From the NCBI GenBank assembly GCA_016806645.1, contig JACSYO010000708.1, forward strand, positions 190,001 through 254,000: a stretch of 64,000 bases of DNA. The letters run 5' to 3'. Shown here one piece after another: positions 45,401 through 57,721 of the stretch. Position numbers and translations under genes: made by a program. The notes under the pieces were generated by a model. The model did not search any database. It was not told the DNA's origin and was given only the letters and a program-made list of their open reading frames with translations. Numbering within the stretch: position 1 is the first letter of the stretch; each line of letters begins with the position of its first letter. The stretch comes from Ophiodon elongatus. Its lineage: Eukaryota; Chordata; Actinopteri; Perciformes; Hexagrammidae.

Positions 45401-48400
45401 GTACAACATAAGAGAAAAATGAAATATGAGGAAAGAAGAACAGAGACTATACGCCTGTTTGTAAATGCAGGTCAGGTGTTTATTGAGTGAGGAGATCCAG
45501 TGAAGAAGATCCAACGGTCCCAGTAGATGGACATCCTCCCAGCTTGATTTCCAGGTACCCGGATGAACCATCTGCTTTGTGGTGGGATCGTGCCGTTCAC
45601 CTGGATTGGTACCCGCTCAAACATACAATATAATTAGAGAGTGCACTCCGACTCATCAGACAGGTCAGACCTCCATCTGATTGAACTCACACAATGTTGA
45701 CTTTGATCAATTTTGCCTGTGGTCATCAGACACTGACTTTTGAAGTTACTTGAAACTGGAGAAATCCCACATAATGATAAATACCCCTAATGACTTCAGG
45801 TGACCAAACTCCTTTGTCTTTATCAATTATCTTTGGTTGAAAGGACCCAGTTTTTTATTTTTCATATCCAAATGTTCTTGCTGTTCAAAGGCAAACTATA
45901 GTTGCAGTTAACTGAATTAACTTAAGGTGTACTTATCCAGGAGTGAGTCACACAATAGTCAGTGGGCCATTGGCTCAATCACCATTGTGTTACCTCCTTA
46001 GGCTTTAGATAGTGACTTAACAGACGTGTATTTAAATGAAAATCTTTAAATGTGTGACTTTACATGAGACACACAAAACCAAATTGTGAAACTCAACAAT
46101 AACAAAAAACACAAAGTTTAAGTTACTGTTGTTGTATTACTAATAAAGAAAACACAAGAAGAGACTCAATATCAGGAAGAGAAATGACACTTGCAATAGA
46201 AAGTGAAGTTAACATAAAGGGTCTAATTGAGGACCCGCGGCGAGCCGAACCAACGCTGTGTTTGCTTTGCAGAAGGCTTGAGAAATGGAGACCGGGCCAG
46301 TTCTGGTTGAAACCTCAAAGTGTCCGGACCTCCGACTGGGCTGAAGGAAAGCAGGAAGCACTTCCACCTCAGACAAAGCTGTAATTCAGCACAGCTTCAG
46401 GTTTGAATGTTAAGAAGTGTGGTATAGACCTATAATCAACAGAGAAAATATGTCCATCCATACATGTACTAAACTTTTTACTGTATACAGTGAACAAATT
46501 AAAAGAGAATATAACGCCATAACCTTATTAATTACAATATGCACACGATGTACTCAGGTTAACGGCCTTTACAGCAACAGATCTTTTTCCCATCAGTCAT
46601 CTTGACTTGTCATAGTACAAAAATCTCAGGGGTTACAAATAATACATCAAGGCTGGAAATGAGCTTCTCAGATTATTCTTTAATTTCTTAAGGCATTTCA
46701 GACGATGCAGGGTGACACCCGGCTAAATCTTTGTTACGGTGCTGGAAGTATCTAAAAGTCCATATTTCTATGGTCCAAACTGATAGAAGATATATCCGCT
46801 TATGACTTTGCACTGTGTACGGATATCTCTTTTATCAGTTCTTACTGCATCATAAAATGTCTGTCATGATGTAATTGTGCTCATAATTTGGAAAATGAAA
46901 CTTAATTATGAAATAAAAGACAAACAAAACACTAGCACTTAACTCCTGAAATGTTTTTGATTCCTGTTTCAGCCAACTGGCACTTTGTAACTTTTTTTTT
47001 ATTATATTAGATGCTGTATAAATGATGTTTATTACTTTTATGCTTTACTCATAATCTTTGGGCAAAAATATTATGTACAGAAATTGATGCGTGGCAATAT
47101 GCTGATTGCAAATAGCAGGCATATGCTTGTCAATCTAGATTTAATCTGATTCATTAACAGCTTACGCACGGACACAAACAAAATATTCCGGCACACATTT
47201 GCCGTGAATAATTTACCACGCGCATATTATTTACTTGTTTATCTGTTTATTTTGTGAGCAAAGTACGGACATTTCGAATCACATGAGGCCCAACGAATGC
47301 AGAACAAAGGACCGATCTCACTGAGAGGAACAAAAACTCTCAGTGTTTAGACACACTTTGATGGACAGAGACGGCCACCATCCTCCATGAGAAAGTAAAG
47401 ACCGTTTGTTCTTGTTGAATACATTACACAAACACAAGCTCAAATTCAGCCGAGTTAGAGTTAAGTAGTGAGAAACGAGAAGAAGAAAGTGATGTAATAA
47501 CAAAAGCTACATTCACTAAGGAAATCTTGAGTTTATTTGTTTATTTACTACTACTCTGTACTTCCAAGCAAAACTAGTGAAAATGCATTTGGTAATGAAG
47601 CAATAGACGAGGATAACTTGATTTACAATGAGAATATCAGTTATTATTGTTGTATTTAACATTACGCTGCAGTTTGGTATTCAGTAATATAACAAGAGAG
47701 ACTTCTTGCTGCTTTTATCGATTTTATTATTTATTATAGAGAAACGACGCTCAGCTCAATCCAGAAGATTCTTCCACACGAGTCCATCATGAACTGGATC
47801 TGTTACACAGCGACGTCTTCGACAACCAGAAGGTCCGTGGTCCCAGCACACGTTTAGAGGCCGAGACCAGAGGGCCTGGGTGCTGTCTCCACAAAAGGGA
47901 TGAGAAGTCTCTTTCATTCCCCCGCTGTAAACCATGAAGCTATGATGTTGCTCTGTGGCACACACTCCCTCTTTACTGTTCTATCGTACAAATCTTCTCC
48001 TCGGGTCTCTTCTTTGCTGGTGTAGCTTCCTACATGGCTTAACCAATGAGTGGAGCCTCTGAAACTTCTGGACGCTCACTGGGAAGTACAGAGGTACCAG
48101 AGAGAGGCGCTGGAACACAAGGAAGACGAACGCATGTGAGAAATAGGCGGCTGAATGTGGCCACGAGTGTTCCCGCCTCCGCATCAGTGCAGCAAAGAGC
48201 AAGAAAAGAATGAGGAAGAGGAAGAGGAAGAGGAAGCTTTCTAAGGCGAGTCACAGTCAGTCAGCTTTATACGAGTGTGTATTGCTTTAAGGGGATTTCA
48301 CTAGTGTTTAAATACATAACTGCTGAACATCAGCATGTTAGCATTCGGATACATTGAACTAAGGATCATTCTCAGGATTTTAAGGATACATATTTGATCA

Positions 48401-49184
48401 TTGACTAAAAATGAAGAAAAGAAACTACATTCTCTCGACAACGTTATAAAACTTCTCTCAGTGGCTCAGTGGTTAGCACTATCGCCTCTGTGGGATTTGT
48501 GTGTTCTCCCCCCGTGCCGACGTGGGCTTCCTTCGGGATTTGCGCCTGCTTCCTCCCACAGTTCAAACGCATGCACAATATTTGCCAATATTTGTCTGTA
48601 TTCGACACCTATTTCATGTCTGTCCGCCCTGGAAGAGGGATCCCGCAGGTGCTCTTCCTGAGGTTTCTCCGCTCTTTTTCCTTAGTGGAGTTTTTACACA
48701 TCCAAATCCAGGGTCTAGGGAGAGGAAGTTGTTTTAAATGCATTGCTGAAATGCTGTTGCTGTTGGTTTCATTCAAAGAGATTTAGAAGTGTGTGTGTTA
48801 GTGAAGTGTAAAATAAAGCAAATGCTATGCAGTGCTATGTAGTCCGCCCTTCATGCTGGAGGCCTTAAATGAACATTTCTGTAAACCTAACAGAACTTGT
48901 AGTGATTACAACTATTTGGGTGTCATTTCTACACCAATCAGAAAGGGATGTCTCCGCCTAAGTGTGTGTGTGTGTGTGTGTGTCGAGCCCTGTTCTGCTG
49001 GTTGGATATCATTGCTAGCTCAGGGATTCCTGTGCACATTAGTGGCTGCATGAGTTGTGGAGTTTTTGTTTTGTGTGTGTACATGTGTGCGTTTCTGTGT
49101 GTGCTGCTCCCGCCACCCCCCTATCTCCATAACCCCTGTCCCATTCTCTCCCTGTGTCCCCATCTCTCTCTCCTTTTGTCCCAG
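42475..49184. other. Gene-free region before slc9a2
   Basis: No exon is supported in 6.7 kb. Weak open frames (such as 44939-45277 plus and 47981-48202 minus) resemble nothing I know. A repeat-like block occurs at about 48455-48715. Untranslated first exons of slc9a2 may lie here, since a strong acceptor occurs at 49184. Confidence 0.5.
48455..48715 (+). repeat. Fish 'gtggctcagtggttagcac' interspersed repeat, shortened
   Basis: It begins with gtggctcagtggttagcact (tRNA A-box-like), continues with gtgttctccccccgtgccga and gcttcctcccacagttcaaa, and ends with ggaagagggatcccgcaggt and gaggtttctccgctcttttt. These are recognisable blocks of a repeat I remember as common in fish, with internal deletions. 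Confidence 0.6.
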
Positions 49185-49196
49185 CATGGCTGTAGG

Positions 49197-50683
49197 ATGG
49201 CTGCCCTGTGGACTCTCTCTCTGCTGCTCTCTGCCTGCCTGTTGTGGCCTGCGTGTTTGGCCCTGACGAACCCATCTGAGCCCCGCAACCTGCCCCCCTC
49301 GCGGGGCTTCAACGCCAGCGATGGCAGCCTGTCTGTGGATCTGCCCATGGTTCTCAGGGTTTTCAGCGTGGACTATCACCATGTGCAGGCTCCCTTTGAG
49401 ATTGTGCTGTGGATCATGCTGGCCTCACTGGCCAAGCTGGGTGAGCGTCAATTGCTCTAATGCTCGTACAGAAGAAGCCAACATCAGATACGATGCTATA
49501 GGAGGAGGTTAGATGTTGTTTGAGCGATTCAATCTGAAGTTAACTGAAGCTGCTTCAGAGTTTTATGTTACGGCATGTACGAGTTACTTCATCAACTTCT
49601 GTCTGAGTAATGTAATCCAAGTAGTTTACAAAAGTAATGTATGGTCTATGTATATATATTTTTTAAATCCCCAAAAAATCCATTCAAATACAGATTTGGA
49701 TGTAGATTACGATGGCAACGGTCAAAGCTTTAAAGCATTCAGGTCAGCCTTATGAAATTGTCTTTATATATAGACTATATAAAGCTAATTGAAGCATCCC
49801 ATTACTACCCGGCTGTGTGCATATATGATGCGTATTAGCTTTTGGTGTAGCTCCACATCTGGGCTCTCAGTGACTGATTAAAAATTGTTGCAACTAAAAG
49901 AAAATCCAATATGGTTGAATCCAAGTAGCATGACGCCTTTCATCTTCTCTATCTCTAACCACCAGGTTTCCACTGGTCAGGTCGAGTCCCAGCAGTGGTG
50001 CCAGAGAGCTGTCTCCTCATCATGGTGGGCCTCCTGGTTGGAGGGGTGATCTATGGCGTTCGCCACTCTGCTCCCCCGACTCTCAGCGCCGATGCTTTCT
50101 TCCTCTTTCTGCTCCCACCAATCGTCCTAGACGCAGGATACTTCCTGCCAGGGAGGCTGTTCTTTGAGAACCTCGGCACCATCCTCTGGTTGGTACACAC
50201 TCAATGTTGGAGGTCTGTTTCCAAAATGTGTAGAATACACTTTGTTCTATACCTTTTTCACATATTATTTGAGTTTTGTTTCCCCAAAAACATGCCAAAT
50301 ATGCCTGATGTACAGAAAGAAATATAACATATCTATAGAATGCGCAACATGTTTTCCATCTTATTAATAAAGCATCAATGATTCCTGAAACAAGCAGATA
50401 AAAATAAATATATTATATTATTTATCTGTTTAAAGCTGCGAACATCAATATGTTTAAGCATGCTAGCATCGTGGCTCAAGGAATGGCTCTGTCATTGGTC
50501 AGTCCACCACTTAAGGCAAGACTGAGATTTCCCAAAAACGAAATTACATTTTGTGCAGACATTCAAATATCCCAGAGGAAAATTCCTAAAGACTTTGGTG
50601 ATCCAGGTCAAATCACCTCAGATTCGTTACACTTTATCGTCCACATAAAATTGAAAGTTGTCTTTGGCACAGGTATGTAAGAC

Positions 50684-50764
<81 letters not shown>

Positions 50765-53700
50765 TATAACAATACTCAAGAGTTATGCATCATGCAGTCT
50801 GAAGGCCCAAACGCACTGAAAGCGTCTCACATGCATGTTTTGAAGTACACCTTTTGTTTTAAATGGCTGAGCAAGAACCAAACACGTGTCAAACTACTTA
50901 GACTAATACTAACTACTAAATCTACTCCGACCTTGTTTCCATTTTGTAGCGTCAAATGATGACCGGGTGCCGAAAGCTCTTTTTACCTAATGGGAGAGAG
51001 CTTAAAGGAATAAAAAGTAAAGGTCCCCCTTTCTAAAAAATTTAAAATGTCAATGGGATTACCCAGGATAAATAAAGGTTAAATAAAGGATTTTCCCCCC
51101 AGATGACAATCTTTTATGGTAGAAATTAATTAATAACACTTGTTGCACTTTCACTGTGTAAAATGATAAGCACATTAGCTGTCACTACTTTGTAAATTCC
51201 ATTTGTAACTTGATGGCCGGTTTGTGTGCTCTCTGGTGTCACCACTGTACAATATAAGTGGGCCGAGGGTTTTTGTATTCTCAAAAACACCAACAGAGTG
51301 AATCTTCCATCTAGCGGGACTCCAATTTTCCCATTATTAGAAGAACATTAGAAGTGAACGAAGAGTGCTGAGTGAATTGTTCTTTCACTGGAATGTAAGT
51401 CCATTAAAACACCACCACAGTGGATGTTACTCTACATAATTTAACAATAAGTAAGGGGGGGGGGGGGGCTCCAATACTTTGGTTTATGACCAGATATTTG
51501 AAAAACTAGTGGCACTCACAGCTTCATCTGTACTTTTTGCTCAGCACCAATTAGCATATGTTAGCATGTTAACACACTAAACTAAGAACATCAAAATGTT
51601 AACATTGTCACTTAGCATGGTTCTGTTAGCATTTAGCGTCATCAAAAAGGTGACTAGTAGTAGAGAATGATCGCACTATTCAGAAGTTCCTCTGAGCTGT
51701 GGGGTGTTTTTGCGTCTCTCATACGACTGCTTTGGTTTTTACGGCCCTCAGCTTTAGTGTTGCGGTTCAGTCTTCACCACTCTCATCATCGCCGTTTCTT
51801 TGATGTCATCTCGAGCACCTCGCCAAGCGGTATCTTTCCCTTTTTTTACCTGCAAAGCTGCTGACTGTGCACACATCTCCAGGTATGCGGTGCTGGGAAC
51901 CCTGTGGAACGTGTTGGGCATCGGCCTGTCTCTGTACGCCGTGTGTCTGCTGGCCCCGGACTCTCTGGGAGACATCTCTCTGCTCCACTGCCTGCTGTTT
52001 GGCTCTCTGATCGCCGCCGTCGACCCCGTGGCCGTGCTCTCCGTCTTCCAGGAGATGCATGTGAACGATCAGCTTCACATCCTGGTGTTTGGGGAGTCGC
52101 TGCTCAACGACGCCGTTACTGTGGTGAGGGCAGAGGTGGTCACCGGGGGTGGAATGGAATAGAATATATATATATTGTTTTGTGCACGATACATCTCTCT
52201 TCCTCCCAGGTGCTCTACAGGCTGTTTGAGTCCTTCCTTCGCCTGCCGTCAGTGTCGGGGCTGGACGTGTTGCTGGGAGGGTGCAGGGTTTTGGTGGTGG
52301 GCCTCGGGGGCCTGTTTGTAGGCCTCTTCTTTGGCCTGTTGGCGGCCCTCACCTCACGGTTCACCTCCAGAGCCCAGGTCATTGCCCCGCTCTTTGTCTT
52401 CCTCTACTCCTACTTGTCATACCTGACCTCCGAGATGCTTCACCTCTCCGGTATCATGGCGTGAGTGCTGCCGAGGATCAACTGACACTCAAAACAACTA
52501 ATTTTGCAAACGTTTAGCTTGGTGAAAGTTTATTTATATCTTATATCTTTTCCCCCTTTTCTGCAGCATTGTGACCTGTGCTGTGACTATGAAGCAGTAT
52601 GTGGAGGCCAATGTGTCCGAGCGCAGCAACACCAGCATTCAGTACTTCCTGAAGATGTGGAGCAGCGTGAGTGAAACCCTCATCTTCATCTTCCTGGGCG
52701 TGTCCACAATACAGGATGTCCACATGTGGAGCTGGCCCTTTGTCTGCTCCACACTACTGCTCTGCCTCGTCTGGAGGGCCACAGGTAGAATTAAAAGTCT
52801 TTCTCAGCTTTGGCCAGAAGCTTGAATATCCGTTGTCAGCGGAGAGGAATCATTGTACTTCCTCTGAAGGTGTTCTCCTGCTGACTGCTGTGGTGAACAA
52901 GCTCCGGAGGAACACCGTGACCTTTCGAGATCAGTTCATTATTGCCTACGGAGGCCTGAGAGGGGCAATCTGCTTTTCCCTCGTCTTCCTGATTGACGAC
53001 TTCCCAAAGAAAAGACTCTTCATCACAACCACCATCGTGGTCATCCTCTTCACTGTCTTCGTACAGGTGGGAGAATAACTTCACCTGTGAATTTTGATGA
53101 AAGACAGAAGACGGAAGCTTTTGTTCTTTTATTTGTTGAGTTGTTTTTGTCTGGTTTCCAGGGGATGACTATTAAGCCTCTAGTAGAGCTGCTGGATGTG
53201 AAGAGGAAGAAGAGAGCTTTGCCTTCTGTCAGCGAGGAGATCCACAGCAGGGTGAGAAATGGCAGCAGGTACAGCGGGTTGCTGAGCCTGCAATATGGTC
53301 TGTAAGGAATACAGCACTGTATATGCATTATTAGTGTTTATTCTAAAATAATCATTCAGGTGCCACACACTTACACGTCAGCTGTTTTTATAGTCATAAA
53401 GATTTAATGCATTTTTCCCTAACCCTAACCCTATTTTTTTTGTATAAGAAGGTAAAACATTTTAACAAACCAACATGAAATAATTTCCTTTAAAAGTGTG
53501 CACTTAGATTTAGACCTTCTCTGTGTTTTTAATGTTCTTGCTTTTAGAATCATGCTGTCACAAAATGAATGTATCAAAGCAAATTATTAACCAAAAGAAG
53601 AATTAATTTGGTGTTAAAATAACTTGCATGTTTTGTATCTTAAAATGTACCTTCTTCAAATACTCTTCTTGTTCCACTTAGATACTGTGCAAGTAATCAA

Positions 53701-55840
53701 AGTGAAAATGTATTTCCATCTCGTAGGTAAAGACGGCCTCTGTGCGTGAACACAGATCTCTTCTGCTTCTCCCCTTTCATCTGTGAAAAAAAAATGATGG
53801 ATTGCACTTTCTATGCTGAAACTGTTTTCTGATGATACTTTCTTAACAGACACCCACTTGAAAATAATTCATGGGAAATGATATGTAGAGGCAAAAGAAA
53901 CCTATGAGTGATACTTACATTGTGTCTCCTCTTAGCTCATTGATCACCTGCTGGCTGGAATAGAGGACGTGGTCGGCTACTGGGGGCAGCACTACTGGAA
54001 AGACAAGTTAGTTCTTCTCAACATTTTCTTTACCGTGTGTGTACATGTGTTTCTCCTAAAAGTATTTTGCACGGCCACAAAAATATGACCTGAAATGACC
54101 ACTCGGTGGCAGCAAATACCACACGCAAAACTCCCTGATCGTTTCCCAGTCAGGACTCAGTATAATGAATGATATTTATTCTCTCTGTGCGTGTGTGTGA
54201 GGTTTGAGCAGTTCAACAGGAAGTACCTTCGGCGTTTCCTGATCCGTGAGGATCACCAGGCTCGCTCCAGCATCCTCAGAGTTTACCAGGAGCTGGAGAG
54301 GAGGGAGCAGAGGGGAGACGAGGAGGCACCACCGCTGTGAGAACACATATTTGTACTTTGTGTCAGCAACTCTCGTTGTCCTGTTTAGGCATCACTAGGA
54401 CTTCATTGAAGGAGCCTTATAGGGTCCTAAAAACTAAGGAGAGTTTTGTCACCGTTATGGTAATCTGTGCTACTTCAAATCCTCAAAAACAAATCAAGTT
54501 TCTTACAAGTTTGTAAGTATCCCTTTCGTGCATGTGTTTGAAAGTCAAAAGTTAAAGAATATCTGCGCCTACCCCGTCAATTCCCAGGCATCTTCCTACT
54601 TAAAACCCCAATCATGCCACTGAAAACGGATCAGATATCAGTTTTTACAACACTGTTTTTGGATAAATGAATGCGAATATTCCCGCCTGACTTTTAGAGT
54701 GGACCCTCGCTCCCACAGCCGTCCCCTCTTACCAGAGGAGATGGACAGCATCCGGCGTATTCTCTCCAGAAACCTACAAAACTTTAACGACAAGGTAAAT
54801 TCACAGCGCTGGTATTTCGATAAAGGCATCAGTGAACGTGCGCTATATACTCTTTACCTACTGTCTTGGTTCATGCATGAGTTGTGACTCCAGCAGACAC
54901 CAGCTTACAGCAGACACACTTTGCACCAGGACGCCACCACGGGCAGAACGAGAAAGCCTCTTCACAGGCACCAGAGTCTGGGAGAGAGAAGCACAAACAA
55001 TACACAGGTAGCTACTGTAAACACAATTTATTCAGTCTCTTTTCCTTAAAAACTGTCAACAAATGAAGTGAAATAATCCTTACACAATGCTCCCCGTCTC
55101 AGGTAATTGAAAAACATAAATGATTTTATCCTCAAAAATGTCTCACAAAAATATTTAATAATCGTGTTATGATATAATTTTAAAACCAACCAATTACTGA
55201 CCACTTCTCATGAAAGCACTTGAAAAGAGGGTGACATTTATTTATTTATTAAAATGTGAAACAAGTGTCACCATTAGAAAATTTGCCGGAATGGTAAAGA
55301 AGTGAGCTTTTTTTAATTAAATGTATTCATCAAACTCATTTACTTAAAACCTTATATTAAGACTCACGATGTACTTCCATTGTGACAGGGGGAAGATGGA
55401 GAGTTCAACGGCTCACGCAGAGCGAGAGCAGGACTCAGCAGGGCTCACACAGGTAAAGTGAAAGACACAAATATATAAAAAGAAAAACACATATTAGACT
55501 AATTATGCAGTTTTGTCTCACCACTCAAGCCTCCAGTACTCTCTACAAAAACAGACCAAGAATATAGACACGTCATAAGATTGTCTCTCGTCTCTGTGCA
55601 CCCCTGACCTTTGACCCTGACAACTCAGCCTCTCTTCTCCTGGCAGTGTGCTCAACGAGCCCGAGGCCTGTCCTCCTGGACTCGTCGGCCCCAGCGCCTT
55701 CAGCTCAGACCAGAAGACCAGTGGATCCACAACCGGCAGCTGTCGGAGAGGAGCAGATCTCTCCGCAGCATCAAGCGCCCGTGGGTAGAACGCCGAAGAA
55801 ACAACTCAGCTTTGTTCTGGAGAGCGAGAAGCAGCAGTGA
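49197..55840 (+). CDS. slc9a2: Plasma-membrane Na+/H+ exchanger, SLC9A2 (NHE2)-like, 13 coding exons
   Basis: Exchanges extracellular Na+ for intracellular H+ (family knowledge). Exons: 49197-49440, 49966-50188, 51883-52123, 52210-52460, 52567-52784, 52870-53066, 53162-53251, 53936-54006, 54202-54336, 54698-54794, 54897-55007, 55389-55452 and 55647-55840. All phases match, giving 711 residues. It has a signal-peptide-like start (MAALWTLSLLLSACLL), an N-glycosylation site at N39, FLFLLPPIVLDAGYF, the transport motif GESLLNDAVTV (N231, D232) and the conserved Arg of YGGLRGAICF (R423). GAICFSLVFL, KKRLFIT, FEQFNRKYLRRFLIRED and EEMDSIRRILSRNL resemble NHE2 more than NHE1, NHE3 or NHE5. tmem182 follows, as near SLC9A2 in human 2q12. 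The donor at 50188 (TG|GTTGGT) is weak. The cytoplasmic tail is about 100 residues shorter than in mammals. Confidence 0.85.
50684..50762. repeat. (AC)n microsatellite in slc9a2 intron 2
   Basis: A pure AC run of nearly 80 bp. Confidence 0.95.
51525..51660 (+). repeat. Partial 'gttagcatgttaac' interspersed repeat
   Basis: An A/T-rich block with repeated gttagcat and ttaacat words, related to the copies at 620-800 and 33455-34060. It lies in slc9a2 intron 2, just before the exon at 51883. Confidence 0.5.
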
Positions 55841-56526
55841 AGACAGACAGCGAGGAGAAGAAACTCAAACCAGTGAATTCAATCATTTCAAAAGTGATAA
55901 GTACCTCATATTCATTTAGCCACAGAGTTGAGGGTTTCAAGACTAGGCTGTTAAAAGGGTTCTGCAATTTCATGGATATCTTCCAATTAAAACTTTAAAA
56001 ATGTATTAATTCACCTTCTGGTTTCCTAATTTTGAGTGTTTTCCAGCTCCGTGGTTCGCCTCATGAACACCTCTGCTGGAGGGTCATTTGCATCTCTGGT
56101 CTAATTCATTTTCAAAGTGGCGCTCAAAGTGTAACACCCACCTCAGAAATACCTCGCAGTCACAAATGCAGATACTCGCTGTCCACATCACAAGCACACA
56201 CGCAAACCAATCCTGCCTCACCTCGTTTCCTTTACGAACGCACAGCACACCCAACAGTAATTTGACGAGGACAGGCTTACTGCTTCCTAAAATAACTCCT
56301 ACCCCCCCTTCTCCCCCCTGACCTCCCTCGGTTACTGGAGCTTCTTTTCCCCACCGCTCTCAGCATGCCAGGGAGTGGCTGGGAGACCCCGACTGTTTTC
56401 CTTAGGTCTGGGGCCGGTCAGAGGGTGGTAGAGCGGACACCAGTGAGGAGCCGAGGAGTGACTGACCTGAAGCAGACTGAAAGCTGAGGAGAACGAACAC
56501 AGTGAAGGCGGTTTTAGGCCGGAGTT
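55841..56526 (+). other. Short intergenic gap between slc9a2 and tmem182
   Basis: Only 686 bp separate the slc9a2 stop from the tmem182 start, so the slc9a2 3' UTR and the tmem182 promoter and 5' UTR share this gap. I see an ATTAAA near 55986 as a possible poly(A) signal and no clear TATA box. Confidence 0.45.
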
Positions 56527-57648
56527 ATGAGGGTGGGAGTTGCGACCTTGGCTGGGGCGATATTTGGGCTATTAGGGACTCTGTGTTTCTTCATTGCCTT
56601 CGGTACTGACTACTGGCTGGTGGCCAGTGACAACTGTGGACCGTATACATGGCCGACACAAACAACGCTGACTAAAGATGCCAATGGGACTGAGGTAGGA
56701 CAGATACACGTGTGCACATATTGTACATTTACCAACACAAACCCACGCAGGGAATGCAAACCTGACTGCTGTCAGAATCGCTCGGTGACGTCCAACTAAA
56801 CAAATGCATATAATAAGAGTCACAACATCACATGTGAGAACCACAAAAATACCAATGTGGAATCTGTTCAGACGTGATGTCACTAGAGGATATTTAAAGA
56901 GGTAACAACATAATTTAGTCCGGAAACTTTTTTTTTTTTTTTTTAAAGTTGGAGGACTCAAAGAGAAACAGATTTAAAAGAAAAAGGACCAAATCAATGC
57001 AGCAGAGATCAAAGCATCCCGCAGTAACTAACACACTGAGGTTAAGAAGGTATATATTAATTTAGTGTTTTTAGCATGGTAGCGTTTGCCAGTTATCACA
57101 AAACACAAAGTACAGCTGAGGCCGATGGGATTGTCATTATTTTTATGACATCATCCGAGTCAGGAGCCATCATACAACTGCTTTCACAGGCAGTAGTAGT
57201 ACGGCACAGGTCAGCTGATCCTTGTGTGTAAACTTTAATTTCCCAGTTTATTCTTTCATGCCACATTTGTGAGAGAGTTCACAAAATGCAAAGTAAGGGC
57301 TATATTTACACAAGCTGATCCCCCAGTGAACTCCTCTCCCAACGCCACAGCACAACAGTCTTTTATTTTCAATAGAAGAGGATGATTAAAATTGCCGACG
57401 TGTTATACGGCGCCATCAATCATGTTTCTGACAAGCAAATGGAGAGTATCGCTCATGCGTGTTTCATAAGTTCCCCCTCGGAAAAAAAAGCTCACGGACG
57501 AGCAGGCCATAATCAGAACCACGTTTGATGCCGTGGCACCGCTGAAGCACCGAGTCACAAAGAGCGGCGTCGACAAAGCTGACAGACATTAAGGTTCATC
57601 CATCTTCAGACATTTGAGTGTCCCATCTCTCTCTCTGTTTGTGTGCTG

Positions 57649-57721
<73 letters not shown>

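Noticed and set aside
47981..48254. Minus-strand frames around 48.0-48.2 kb as a gene or pseudogene
   Set aside because: No family resemblance, no convincing splice partners, and no support beyond openness.
48458..48490. tRNA gene
   Set aside because: Only an A-box-like gtggctcagtgg is present, with no B box or cloverleaf; it is part of an interspersed repeat.
52665..52680. Splice donor agcgtgagtg within slc9a2 exon 5
   Set aside because: It resembles GTGAGT, but the frame continues straight through SVSETLIFIFLGVS, which is conserved NHE sequence, so no intron is needed here.
53418..53432. Interstitial telomere-like ccctaaccctaacccta
   Set aside because: Fewer than three units; such short matches occur by chance and give no evidence of a fusion point.
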